Source: Gnetum montanum
Lineage: Eukaryota > Streptophyta > Gnetopsida > Gnetales > Gnetaceae
Assembly: GCA_015680685.1 (NCBI GenBank)
Contig: MNCI01024892.1
Coordinates: 151,950-215,949, forward strand
Direction: 5' to 3'
DNA: 64,000 nt
Below are positions 12,501 to 22,988 of the stretch, in pieces. Within the stretch, counting starts at the first letter, position 1, and every line of letters starts with the position of its first letter. The notes beneath the pieces are model-generated. The model saw nothing but the letters and a program-made list of their open reading frames with translations, did not search any database and had not been told where the DNA came from. Both the position numbers and the translations under genes were made by a program.

Positions 12501-14521
12501 AGGGTGTAGCACAAGCCTACAATAAGGGGACAACTAATTCACATAGGGAAATAACATCTAGCACTTCTATGTGCATGATTTGTGAAGATTGAATACATCA
12601 CAACATTACATTATGATATTACATACTCAAGGGTAGGAAAACATTTGGTAAGCATAATACATGACATTCGAGAATGCTACCCAGGCCTAGAAGGCTATAG
12701 GACAAACTACCTAAGCCCATCCTAAGCTAAAGGGTTTAGGCCACTAGGAGCAACACCAAAGCCACATCATGCTGTTCTGAGAAAAACTTGTCTCTGTCTC
12801 TGCATGTACATCAACATCTGTTGCATTGCATCCATTGCAAGATTGTCATTGAAAGAAAATGAACTAGGACATGAATGCAATGACTAAATAATGTAGAATG
12901 CCATCTAAGAATCCACCACCCACCATAGTGGGACCTCAAGGCATTGGCCACTCCTAGGCCGTCAATATCTAGCATGGCCAAGGATACTATTCTATGCCAT
13001 CTACTAATCCAATATCTATAGGATCTAGGATGGACCACAATCCTTTGTTAGTACCAACACCGCACAGCCCCCCACGCCCTCCCCCCCACCCCACCAACAC
13101 TAAGAGACAAACAAATCATGATGTACTAGCTACTCCACCACAACAAGGGTACTGATAAATCCACAACCTAATGTAGGGATTCTGAGACCATGTAACCAAT
13201 CCATGAAGGCCTCAAGAGCACATATCTTTCCCATAGACATAGTGCTCACAAAATCAACTAAGGTCACCACTAGCTGCATATTTGTTCTTGTGCTGCTTGT
13301 AAGGTTGAGACAACAGCTCAAAAACATAGGAATCAACAAGAACATGATCAGCACATCAGCCTCATATCCAACCATCCATGATCAGCACATTAGCCTCATA
13401 TCCAACCATCAAGCATGAGCACACAATAGAGAAATATCAGTCTCACAACACCATAGAGAGCAAGACCTCAGTAACATGCATAGAGATCAATCATGCAAAA
13501 CTTGATGGATCAATTAGATACACTCATACAAAATAATTTATCATGAGGCATACCAAGAAAGAGAGAATTGGAACACTCTCAAAATTCCAAAGATTCACAT
13601 ATAACACACGTTCCTAGCCATTGACACTGGTTTCCACTAGGATCAAAATCTTAACAAATTCACAAGAGGCATGAGCTCTAGAAAATCATTATCTCAACTT
13701 GAAACATGAGGGAGACCAAGGTCTAGCTAAGAATATGTCTTAAAAAAGCTCCAATTCTCTCTACAAAGAGCAACATCATGGAGGATGTGTCCATAAGGGA
13801 AGACTCTCATCAAGAGAGGTGAGGTCTCTACAAGAATCAATAATAGGATGACCTACTCCAAAAGCTCTTCAAATCCAAAATGCCTCAAGAAATATCGTTA
13901 AACAAAGAAGTAATGCCATGAAACTCAGGGCAACACAACCAACTCAATGAGAAAATGCAACACCCAAAGATCTGCAACAAGGGCAACCATACCCAAGGCA
14001 CAAGAGGTTATCAAAACAAGAAGCACAAAAATTTGGTCTTGGGATGGCACACACAACCTTAAAATACATCCTCAACAATCATCACCTAGTGTAGAGCACA
14101 AAGCCTTGCATTACAAATGATAGACATGGCAAGAAAGACATGCATGTAGAATTTGAAAATGCATCCAAGGAAAGACACACCTACACAACTAGAAAAACAT
14201 AAAATTACAAACATGAGTGTACAAAGTCTACTAGCGATGGTCTTTATCCACCCAAAACAAGGTCCTCCATCCTGAGGTACTTGGAAACCACCATGTCCTA
14301 CTTTTTAATTCCCATACTCATTGTATCTAAGGTGAGTGGGGGTGCAAGGATATTGCATCCTACACAATCCAATCAATGTTGTCTTGATACATGTCATTTG
14401 GATGGAGACCGAAGTGGAGACTAGGTTTAGTTCATCTTAGATGAACCACTAGATACAAGAGATGAGAGTTCCTCAAGCAAAAATAATTTATAAGTTGCCA
14501 ATAAAAATCTCCTCTGCCATA
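9578..14521 (-). other. Element B interior, 3' part: no recognised coding
   Basis: About 4.9 kb. Several minus-strand open frames of 70-106 codons (10445-10765, 12247-12465, 12811-13038, 13130-13375) occur, but none shows a retrotransposon domain and plus-strand frames of similar size overlap them. A C-rich run occurs at 13070-13095. The missing 5' part of the interior is 20931-21209. Confidence 0.5.
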
Positions 14522-14526
14522 TCAAG

Positions 14527-15314
14527 TGATCAGTGGTGAGGTACCCCTACACTCAACCATATGAATACGAGCATTACACGCGCGATCTAGTCAAACTCCA
14601 AGGACTAAGTGCTTACGCACCTTATGGAACACTTAAGGTTAATCAATTGCTGTCTTCCCAAGCTCACTTGTATTTGTCATGGTTGTATGGTTAAGTGAAC
14701 TTGAGGCATGTGATTTTTATATCTTTTATCTTTTTATTGCCTATGCTAAGAGGGAAAAGGGTGAAGAGACTAAGTAACTAACTTTCACCAACTAAGCTTT
14801 AATCATCCTAGCATCAGTATCTGTTCCCACTTGCCGTTCACACCTTGAACTAGTGCAACGCTACTGGGATTATCAAACGCTATTCATCATTGGGTTACCA
14901 AGCATAGTGCATGTGCTTGAAGTGGTCGTATTGAATGCACTTAACTATGAGAGTTAAGGGTTGAGAGAGATTAAGTCCCTAAGAAAGCATTTAAACATTT
15001 AACAATAATTAAAGCCCTATTTAGCTTAGTCCATATGCTGCAAGGTTTATCAAAAAGTTTGTCTTTATTATCGTACACAATTGTGTGCTCAGGTACAAAA
15101 TTGTTCAAATAAAGATCCGTTCACTTTGAGACTCCTACTGCAGACACATGGAAATTATTCTAACTCTGGAATGGGAAAACTACTAGAGTTTGGCTAAGGT
15201 CTAGATTTAGATGGGAAAACAAGGGAAAGCTACCTCTTATTTATAGAACTGGTGACGGGCTGCGATATCGCGTACGCGATATCGCAGGGGTCGATGTGAT
15301 ATCGCGTCCCATCA
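14527..15314 (-). repeat. Element 1 3' LTR
   Basis: 788 bp, starting TGATCAGTGG and ending CCCATCA on the plus strand. Contains a TATA box (minus strand CTATAAATA, 15238-15246) and, beyond it in U3, a CpG-dense palindrome at 15262-15285 built from GCGATATCGC and GCGATATCGC around GTAC. Confidence 0.9.
15238..15246 (-). promoter_or_regulatory. Element 1 LTR TATA box
   Basis: Minus strand CTATAAATA; the same box is kept at 20852-20860 in the deleted LTR and at matching positions in the LTRs of elements 2, 3 and 4. Confidence 0.7.
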
Positions 15315-15327
15315 TACCCCCATGACT
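15315..15327 (-). other. Element 1 terminal polypurine tract
   Basis: Minus strand AGTCATGGGGGTA directly abutting the 3' LTR; the expected second-strand primer position. Confidence 0.75.
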
Positions 15328-17195
15328 GAATGAAAACTTGTCCTCGAGTTCCTTACAAAATATTGGGAAGGTATGGGATTATTGACTTGAATGGAACTAA
15401 TGGTGAATGGGGTGACATGTGAATGGATCATCATTACAAAACATGACAAAACTAGTTTTCATGACAACAAGAGTGAACACTATGTACATTTGACATCCAG
15501 CCTTATTTGGTAGCTAAGAGAGAAGAGAGAAGAGAAGAAGTCTGTTGCTGCCAATGCTAAGATTGTGCCTTTCGTTGTCCATCCATAAGCGCGCCATCAA
15601 TCTCGTTCCTTGCATAACTACTTCAGCACCGATCCATTCCAAGTGTTCCCTCTAGATCCAATTTGTTGTTGTATGATTGCCATCTGCACACACAACACAG
15701 TCGCATATTAGCAAGGGTAAATAAATCACAATGCAGTTGATACCTTGCCTCATTGTAAGGTCCATTGGCTGAGTTGTGATATGGCTGATGCAGATTCTGG
15801 AGATAGAATAATGGTGACTACCTAAGGTGTAGGGGTTAGGAGAAAATAAAAAAAATGGACCAGGACCCCCATGACTAATCGCGAACCTCCGATAGTGAGA
15901 GAATGGAAAAAGATAAGGAAGAAGAAAGATGGAGAAAAAGAGACAACTGTAATGTCGATGAAATGGATGTCAGAGATGGAAATGAACAAAATAGAAATTG
16001 ATTGTGAAAATGTTTAAGGGAAAGAAATTAACTAATGCACCAAATAGGAATACCAGTGGGTCCTCCCCAAAGCAGGCTCATGCCCTTAATGCCCTGACAT
16101 TCCCACATTCAGAGAGTCTGTGGGCTCTGAAAATGTTATTTGGAAGCAAGAGTTAAAGTCTTAACGACAAGAGTTTACCAAAAAGAAAATAATGTGTCAA
16201 CCAAAATATACACTATTGATATAACTGGCAATGAGGTGAACAATGGGGGAAGAACGATGGAAAGAAGAGGATGGAATGGAGTCTCAAGAACAAGGTGATG
16301 TACAGCCCCTTATGTATTAATGATTAATGTGACTTGGTATATCTCATTCCAAATCTAGCCTCAAACCATCCACATCCAGTGACCTTGCATTAATACATTT
16401 GGTTAATCCATCCTCTTGAAGTAACAAGAATGCCTTCACCAAAGAGTCACCACCATTCCAATGAAATGAAAGATGAGAAAGTAGGAAGTGAGAAGGGCCT
16501 TAGTTAGAGGGAACATGTTTATTTTAGTTCCATAACTAGTTCTTGTAGCCCAAGTGATTATTTTGTCTAAGGGGTGTGCTTTGAATTCCCACTTCTCTTC
16601 TTTGTTTCTTTGTTTTTTTTTTTTCGTGAGAACCACACCATGTAAAGAATTATTATTTTTTTATTTTTATTGGCTCAACTTCTCGATCATGGAGTAACAT
16701 CGGAACAGTAAGAAAAACTCAAGAAGAAAACATCCAAGCACCCAAGAGAATGGCCAACACAGATGCATCAAATCCCCTTGAAGTCACACCCTTTTCAATT
16801 AGTGAGTCCTTCCTTAGTTTGAGAAATGCCCAGTCACCAATTCATTTATAGTTCTTATTATTTTGAAGAAAGGGACTGGATAGTTCCAAGCCAAGAGAGA
16901 CCATAGAAATTTATGGATGCATGAATCATGTGGACTCATTGCCTTCTATATCAAAAGAACCATACCTTAGTATCAACATTGTAACTTAAAGGTAAAAACC
17001 AAACATTAGCAACCAATAGAATACAATTCATACCATCATCAGGAGCACTTATTGGATGACAAACTTAACAAAATGGATAAATACGCACACACATAAATAA
17101 ATAAAAAGTATGAATGATGTTGTAAAACAAAAAGGAGAAAAGTTAAAGAAATTTGTAAAATAAAAACTTAAAAAGGAATTGAAGGCCTCAATTGA
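15328..17195 (-). other. Element 1 non-coding spacer between pol end and polypurine tract
   Basis: About 1.9 kb without recognised coding. Contains the block shared by all four family members (TGGGAATTCAAAGCACACC and neighbouring CTAGTTATGG, here about 16490-16650 on the minus strand) next to an A-rich tract (T run at 16612-16624 on plus), and an internal copy of AGTCATGGGGG at 15866-15876. Confidence 0.7.
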
Positions 17196-20100
17196 TCAGC
17201 ATAGGTGGCCATCTCCCCCATGACTAAATTGAAAGGGAGAGATCCAAAATAATGAGCGTTTGTTTGAATTTTTTAGATGTGTCCAACTTCTCCCAATTGA
17301 TGTTTTCAGGTTAAGGGTTGGAAGTTGGCGACGCTCATGCTCCGATGTATCTATGCTTTCGTTGTGGTTGTAAGTTGTTCCTCCAGTTAGTTCCATGCAT
17401 GTTGGTGAGTTTCTCTCCTTATTAGCTATCAACCACTAGGTGTTTTCTTGTTGTGTGGTTGCTACATACAGGCACTTTTGTATGCTAGTTCCCTGGGCAC
17501 ACCGATTGCATGTAGGAGATGCTAAACATTCATGTATGCCATCACCCTCTGTATCATTGTATGTGATGCATGGAATCTTCTTCTTCTCGATCTTCCCATA
17601 AGTGTTTTCCTTAGATATTTCTAGGGAAAGATCATGGATTCCTAGGCATGCGTTTATGGTGCTAAGCCATGCCCTCCCCATTATAATTGGGAAGTCCCCT
17701 TTGTCATTGTTTACTTGGATCACTAGGAAATCAGCTGGGTATGACCAACCACTCACAGTGGTAACGATATCCTCCACTAATCCCAAAGGAATAGTGATGG
17801 ACTAGTCAGCTAGCTCTAAGTGAATATTCCTCTTCTTTAGTAGAGGTAGGTTCCAGGCTTTGTACATTTCTTGTGATATTAAGTTGACTTCAAAACTTGA
17901 GTCAAGAAGAGCTTTATGAGGTTCATTCCTAGCGACTTGGAGGTAGATTAAGGGACTTCCAAGATCAGAGAATTTCCTAGGAAGGTGGCCCACTTTAATC
18001 CAGTCAGTAACGACATGTGTTAGCATAACCGTGTGCGTTAAGCTTGATTTTTGGATCGAAGGAGGTCCCAAAACTTTATTTGGTATGGAGGTGTTTAGAT
18101 GTTCAACCGTTTGTGATTGCGAGGGCTTAGTTGGATTGTTGGTTCTGAAGAAAGGTCTTTTCGGCATAAGATTGTCAGAACCAATTGTGAATTGAGGATT
18201 TGAAGCCCTCGTGACATTGGGTTGTTGCGGTTGAGTGGGAAGTACCCTTTGCATTGTTGGAGCGGTTGGTGGTGGAGTTACTGGCGTAAGAGATGCAGGT
18301 GGATTCGGAGGATGGTATGCATGTGGTGTGTCTCTTCTAGGAGAAGGAGTCCTATAATACTCTTGAGCTTGGTAGTGACGTTGTGGGGTTACGTGACTGA
18401 TAGAGTCACTTGGAGAGACTAGCTGTTGCATTCAATATTCATATGGGTCCGGTTGCCGATAAGGGTATTGTTGCCTAGGTGGTGGCATCCCCCATGACTG
18501 TGGGTATTTCCACTGCTGGTGTTGCTCGATAGGTTGTGGTGGAGTTCCACTTGGATAATATGTTAAGGGTTGATGGAACTACCTTGGGTTACCTTAGGGA
18601 TAAGGTAAACTTTGGGATGCTTGCCATTTGTTAAGTCTTGGGTTGAGTGCATACATCTCGAACTCTTGCAGATGTGAGATTATTGGGCAACATCCTTTAG
18701 GATGGTCATACTGGCATATTTCACATCCACCGTCATTGTCCATGTCAGAGTCCACAACCTCTTTAGTGATAGCCATTTTACCCTTACCTTTGTTACGTGC
18801 ATGGTCTAAGTCTCTCCTCTTTTTCTTATCATAGTCACTACTTCGCTCCTTAGACTCCTCTATAATTTTGAGAATGGTTTCAAATCTACTATCTAAGGAG
18901 TCCCACATTTGATCTACCTTAGCTGGCACTTCAGTTATTAACTTTTGAAGCAACAAGGTTTTTCTATTCACCAACTCTTTGAGTGGTGATTCATCCTCCT
19001 CCTCACAGAATCTTACTTCCCTTTTTCAGAGGGAAGGATTGTGGTTGTACTCTTCTGCTCTTTCTCTCTTACTTAGCTCTTCTTCTTCCTTAGCTACTTG
19101 CTCCAACAATCTATGAACTTCATGGGACCTAAGCTTAGATAATCTCCCTTGGGCATATGTTCCAAGGGTTCTCCTGGTTTCATGTCTTAGCCCATCTACG
19201 AGATGGTGAAGTTGATCCCGTTGTGCGTAACCATGGCCCGGGCAATGATGTAGCAATGCATAATATCAGCCCATGGTAGCATCTAAGGGTTCGTGATTAC
19301 CCTACTTCCATCCTTGGATCTGCTGTCGCAAGTTGGACACTCGGGAGTATGTTTGATATTTATCGTTAAACAGTTCTAGCATCGTACTCCACCTTCAAAC
19401 AAATTCTGGTTCTAAGGACTGGTACCAGCTTTCCGCTTCCTTTATGAGTGTCCTTGGGAACAACTTTAACTTCTGCCACTCATTTTCAATATTCTGCAAG
19501 GCACAGGCATCGTGAAATGCCTGTAAGTGGTTTTGCGAATCAGCGTTGTATCCCCCCTCAAATTGTGGGATATTATTCATGTCTAGTCTCTTGATCCAGC
19601 TATCTTTTTGGTGCCTTGTAGGTATTCTAACAGCCTCCGTAATGTCTAACATACTCTAGGTTGCAAGTAGGGGTTCTTCGTTGTCATTCCTCTCATGGCA
19701 TCTGTGATGTCTACGCGGTTCCCTACTTTTCCTTCTTCCATGCCTTGATTCTCTCGAATGCCCTCATCCTCGCTCTCGACTCTCTCGTCGAGGTTTCTCA
19801 TTATGCTTACCCTTATCCTCATGGTTGGGTTCTTTGTGATTGCATCCTAATGTGGAAGGAGAGAGTGAATGAGGCGATGAAGGTGAAGAAGAAGGGGAAC
19901 CATCACCATGACGATGTTTCTTACCTTCTCTTCGGTGGTTACAGCCCCGATCGTGATGACGATCAGATTGCCTGCCCTTGTCATATGTTTGTGTTCCCTC
20001 ATTGAGCACTTGGTGTTCATGGGGATCAGGACCAGGGTTATGAATCGTGGAGTGTATGTTCTGATAGCCCACCTCCTCACCATCGTTAGGAGGGGGAACA

Positions 20101-20597
20101 TTATTTGATGGATAACCTGTTAAAATAGGTTCACCACCCTTGATTTCACTTATGACAAGTGAAGTGTTATGGGGTCCTTTGCCCTTCAACGATGTATGGT
20201 AACTCTTCTGCTGCGAGTCTCGTTGACGTTGTGCTTCTGTGGGATGGTAGTCCCTTGCGTGGCAATTACATGCAACGTACTCAGTGTATAACTATGACAT
20301 GCCTATTCATGCAAGGGCACAAAGGAGCATGTTGGGGGTGGCTTTGTCTGGAGGCAACACTATGTTACCCTCAAAGTCTCTCCATCGCAGTTGTTCGTCT
20401 TGATGGAAGACAAAGGTAAAGTCAGGTATATATTCATCATGATGAATATATACTATACTGAATTGTTGAGGAACTGGTGAATTTTGGTTATGTGTGTTGT
20501 GCCGCCGACTGTCTCTTGTGTGATCCCTAGGTGGTAAAGTGCTTTTGTGAGAAGAAGAAGAAGACATTGTTGTCTTGTTTGGTGTGCTATTGACCAT
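17196..20597 (-). pseudogene. Element 1 gag-protease reading frame with several stop codons
   Basis: From the ATG at 20597 one reading frame can be followed to 17196 with no frameshift, interrupted only by stops (for example near 20307, 19764, 19395, 19026, 18594, 17802, 17436). Order: N-terminal domain (FTFVFHQDEQLRW), charged linker, capsid-like part (DMNNIPQFEGGYNADSQN, HCPGHGYAQRDQLHH), a Cys/His knuckle (CEICQYDHPKGCCP, about 18690-18725), a Pro-rich stretch, then aspartic protease with ALLDSS at the active site and FPIIMGRAWL in the flap-to-C-terminal part (17436-17940). After protease the frame passes directly to a tail ending SHGGDGHLC. In a live relative this would make the virus-like particle shell and its processing enzyme. 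Confidence 0.9.
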
Positions 20598-20693
20598 TGT
20601 TTAATTTTTCTTCTGATTAACCCTAAGGGTTTGTTCTAGCTCCCAATGATGTGAATGATATCCTATGTTCTACTTAGCGTACAAACAACTAAG

Positions 20694-20711
20694 TCCCTGG
20701 CAACGGCGCCA
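20694..20711 (-). other. Element 1 primer-binding site, tRNA-Asp
   Basis: Minus strand TGGCGCCGTTGCCAGGGA, complementary to the 3' end of plant tRNA-Asp(GUC) with one mismatch, one base from the LTR. tRNA-Asp priming is known for Athila-type elements. This is the best preserved primer site of the family here. Confidence 0.9.
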
Positions 20712-20712
20712 A

Positions 20713-20925
20713 TGATGAGTGGCAAGGTACCCCTACACTCAACCATACAAATACGAGCGTTACACACACGATCCAATCGAACCCCAAGGACTAAGTGCTT
20801 ATGCGCCTTATGGAACACTTAAGGTTAATCAATCATTGTCTTATCGCCTCTTATTTATAGAATTGGCGACGAGCTGCGATATCGTGTATGCGATATCGCG
20901 TGGGCCACGATATCGCATCCCATCA
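20713..20925 (-). repeat. Element 1 5' LTR, internally deleted
   Basis: 213 bp against 788 bp in the partner LTR. Both ends match the partner, but on the plus strand the sequence jumps from GTCTTA to the CCTCTTATTTATAGAA box, losing about 575 bp. In coding orientation the lost part lies just downstream of the TATA box, so it includes the presumed transcription start and most of R-U5. Confidence 0.85.
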
Positions 20926-21209
20926 TCAAGGTAAAACTATAACTAGTCCAACCACAAGTGAATCAGTGGAGAATAAAACCACAATGTAATTGTATACATC
21001 CTTTAGAAGAACAACATACATCAGTTGCTCACTCCGTAGCATTGGCCCCATAATGAAAAAGCTTAAGAGTCTTACCATAAGGTAACTCTTTGAAGAATAC
21101 ATGAGGATAGGATCCTATATCACTAGGATATATATCTAGAAGGACCATAAATATGAAAGCTCAATGGTATAACACATTCAAAGGATACATGCTTATCATA
21201 ACATGATAC

Positions 21210-21227
21210 AAAAACTCTTTGATACCA
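21210..21227 (-). other. Element B primer-binding site (initiator-Met type)
   Basis: Minus strand TGGTATCAAAGAG..., close to the TGGTATCAGAGC consensus complementary to plant initiator-Met tRNA, the usual primer of Ty1/copia elements. Two bases separate it from the LTR. Confidence 0.7.
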
Positions 21228-21229
21228 CC

Positions 21230-21803
21230 TATAATAGCATTGCTCTGATGTTGTTCAGCACTGTAAGGAATTCACTTAGATTAAATGGCTTTAGTGTGGA
21301 AGATGTGGGGAATACTCCTCTAACCAAGCAAGCAATCCATGGAAGGGAGTGAATGGCACAACAACTTCTTAACAAGAGAATACACCTCAAGGAGAATCTC
21401 TAAACTCCAAACAAGGACTTAGCAAACAAGTACATAAGTAACCTTGTAGACATCATTGGTGGAAGGGGAGATGATGTATCTACAAGGGATGCCTCACCCC
21501 TAGACCCTTCATGATCTAGTATAAGGTTTGGTAAGGCACCATACCAAAACTATCCAATCCTGGTTGTGTACATATCTATGACCATTGTAGAATCAAGGCC
21601 ATGTAGTTCTCCATGTGAGGGTAGCATGAAGAGGACTTAGAAAGGGATGTAATAGGAGGTAGTCTTGCTGCTAGCTAGGTTCCGCCAAGCCTGGATTGAT
21701 TTTCTAACACTTGAGTGCCACTTAAGGGCATCTTAGAGTGTTCCATGGTCCCCAAACTAGAAGGAGAGACCAAGAGAACCTCTATCCTAAGACATCTCTC
21801 ACA
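21230..21803 (-). repeat. Element B 5' LTR
   Basis: 574 bp, ending (on the plus strand) at the TTAAG target duplication. In coding orientation it starts TGTGAGAGATG. Its inner terminal dinucleotide has mutated (plus strand TA where the other LTR has TG). The initiator-Met-type primer site follows after two bases. Confidence 0.85.
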
Positions 21804-22942
21804 TTAAGAGTTACTTTTGCTGGTTGAAAATATAGGAATCATCATGTAACGAATTTTTAAATTTTTGAAAATTGATAAATAATAAAAAGTTAAGGTTAAA
21901 TGATTGTCACGTTGCAACTATAGCATCACATCCTATGATTTTACATCTCCTAGTCAATCCTTACTTGTAAATACATGCTCACCATTTACATTTTAGGCAA
22001 TATTGGATCATAGATAGTAGAACTCTATCAATTTGATTTTACATTTTATGTAGCACTTAGCAAGTTCCTATAATATAGATCTAAGTTAATTGTTCAAAGT
22101 CTTATTTAAGTGGATTGTATTGAGATGTAATCCATGAGCAATAATAAGATCAAGATTAACTTGCTTCCATTATGACATTATGAATTAATTTAATTTTACT
22201 ATTTTTAGTTTTCATTATTTTATCGCTTTCACAACATAATATTTATGTTTTTCCTTACATGCTAATTGAATGGTAAAATAAGCATTATCTAACTCTAAGC
22301 ATTAAACATATATCCGCTTGGTAATCATAATAGTGAATCACTTAGTTCATGTAACAACAATATTATATGATAACCTAGTAGTTAATGTACATGTTTATGA
22401 ATGCAGTTAGGGTAGGAATGTAAAGAGATTTCTTGTTCTCTTTACAAAAATCTCATTAGGAAGATTCTAAATAAGATCAAGGATTAATTCTTTTCCTATC
22501 CTAGCAAGGAGGTTTTTCAGGATTGGTTGTAAGGATGAAAACTTGAAAAGGTATCCATAAAACCATTGGGCTTTTTCTTTAGACTTTTTCTTTTATGTTT
22601 TTGACGTAATGTAGTTTGATTTTTTTTTAACTATTATTTTTTAGGGTCCGACACTCTCCTACGAACATGATGGTGAGCTAGAAATAAATACATATTGCCC
22701 TAGGCTAGTCTAGGATTTACTTCTTGTTATTAGCTAATAGATAATTAAATATATTTCTTGTTTTAAGTAGATTATAACATGGCTATAATAACATCATTGA
22801 TCATACACCTTACCTAGACTAAACCATATGTATTAAAGGGGTCACTACGAGACTAGGTGGAAAGGCAATGACTTGTGATCACTTAATGAACTAAACACTT
22901 AACAATACTAGTCCATTCACAAATCATAACATGGTCTACTGC
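21804..22942. other. AT-rich DNA between elements, no gene seen
   Basis: Starts with the right TTAAG duplication of element B. No reading frame above about 60 codons, no LTR pair and no primer site recognised. A GGGTCCGACACTCTCC stretch near 22646 could be the edge of an unidentified repeat. Confidence 0.5.
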
Positions 22943-22988
22943 TGATGAGATGCGACATGCACTGGGCCGCGATATCGCGTACGCGATN
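22943..22988 (+). repeat. LTR 5' fragment of the element 1 family, cut at an N
   Basis: Starts TGATGAGATGCGA and runs into the GCGATATCGCGTACGCGAT palindrome typical of the element 1 LTR start in coding orientation, then stops at a single N (22988). The base after N belongs to unrelated AT-rich sequence. The rest of an LTR or element is missing from the assembly or deleted. Confidence 0.7.

Larger units (their letters stand above)
14527..20925 (-). mobile_element. Element 1: pol-less Ty3/gypsy element (gag-protease only), nested in element B
   Basis: Bounded by TGATSAGTGG...CCCATCA LTR ends (plus-strand reading) and a perfect 5-bp target duplication TCAAG (14522-14526 and 20926-20930). In coding (minus) order: shortened 5' LTR, tRNA-Asp primer site, gag, protease, a short tail equivalent to the end of pol, a 1.9-kb non-coding spacer, polypurine tract, 3' LTR. 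RT, RNase H and integrase are absent: protease is followed within about 100 codons by the SHGGDG tail that follows integrase in element 3. Probably non-autonomous. Confidence 0.9.
8991..21803 (-). mobile_element. Element B: copia-type LTR retrotransposon without coding capacity (LARD-like), carrying element 1
   Basis: Two direct repeats of exactly 574 bp (8991-9564 and 21230-21803) are flanked by a perfect 5-bp target duplication TTAAG (8986-8990 and 21804-21808). Orientation is minus: next to the right LTR is a primer site matching the initiator-Met type (TGGTATCAAAGAG, minus strand, 21210-21227), and next to the left LTR is a purine tract (GTGAGGAAGGAT, minus strand). Removing nested element 1 leaves about 5.3 kb of interior. 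I recognise no gag, protease, integrase or RT motif in any frame, so it appears to depend on another element, or its coding region has decayed beyond recognition. The two LTRs differ at roughly one base in five over the first 120 bp, so insertion is old. Confidence 0.85.

Noticed and set aside
10445-13375. Minus-strand frames in element B as copia gag-pol
   Set aside because: No integrase, RT or RNase H motif could be read in any of them.
19764-20189. Separate His/Arg-rich protein
   Set aside because: It is in the same frame as the rest of element 1 gag and aligns with the charged linker of elements 3 and 4.
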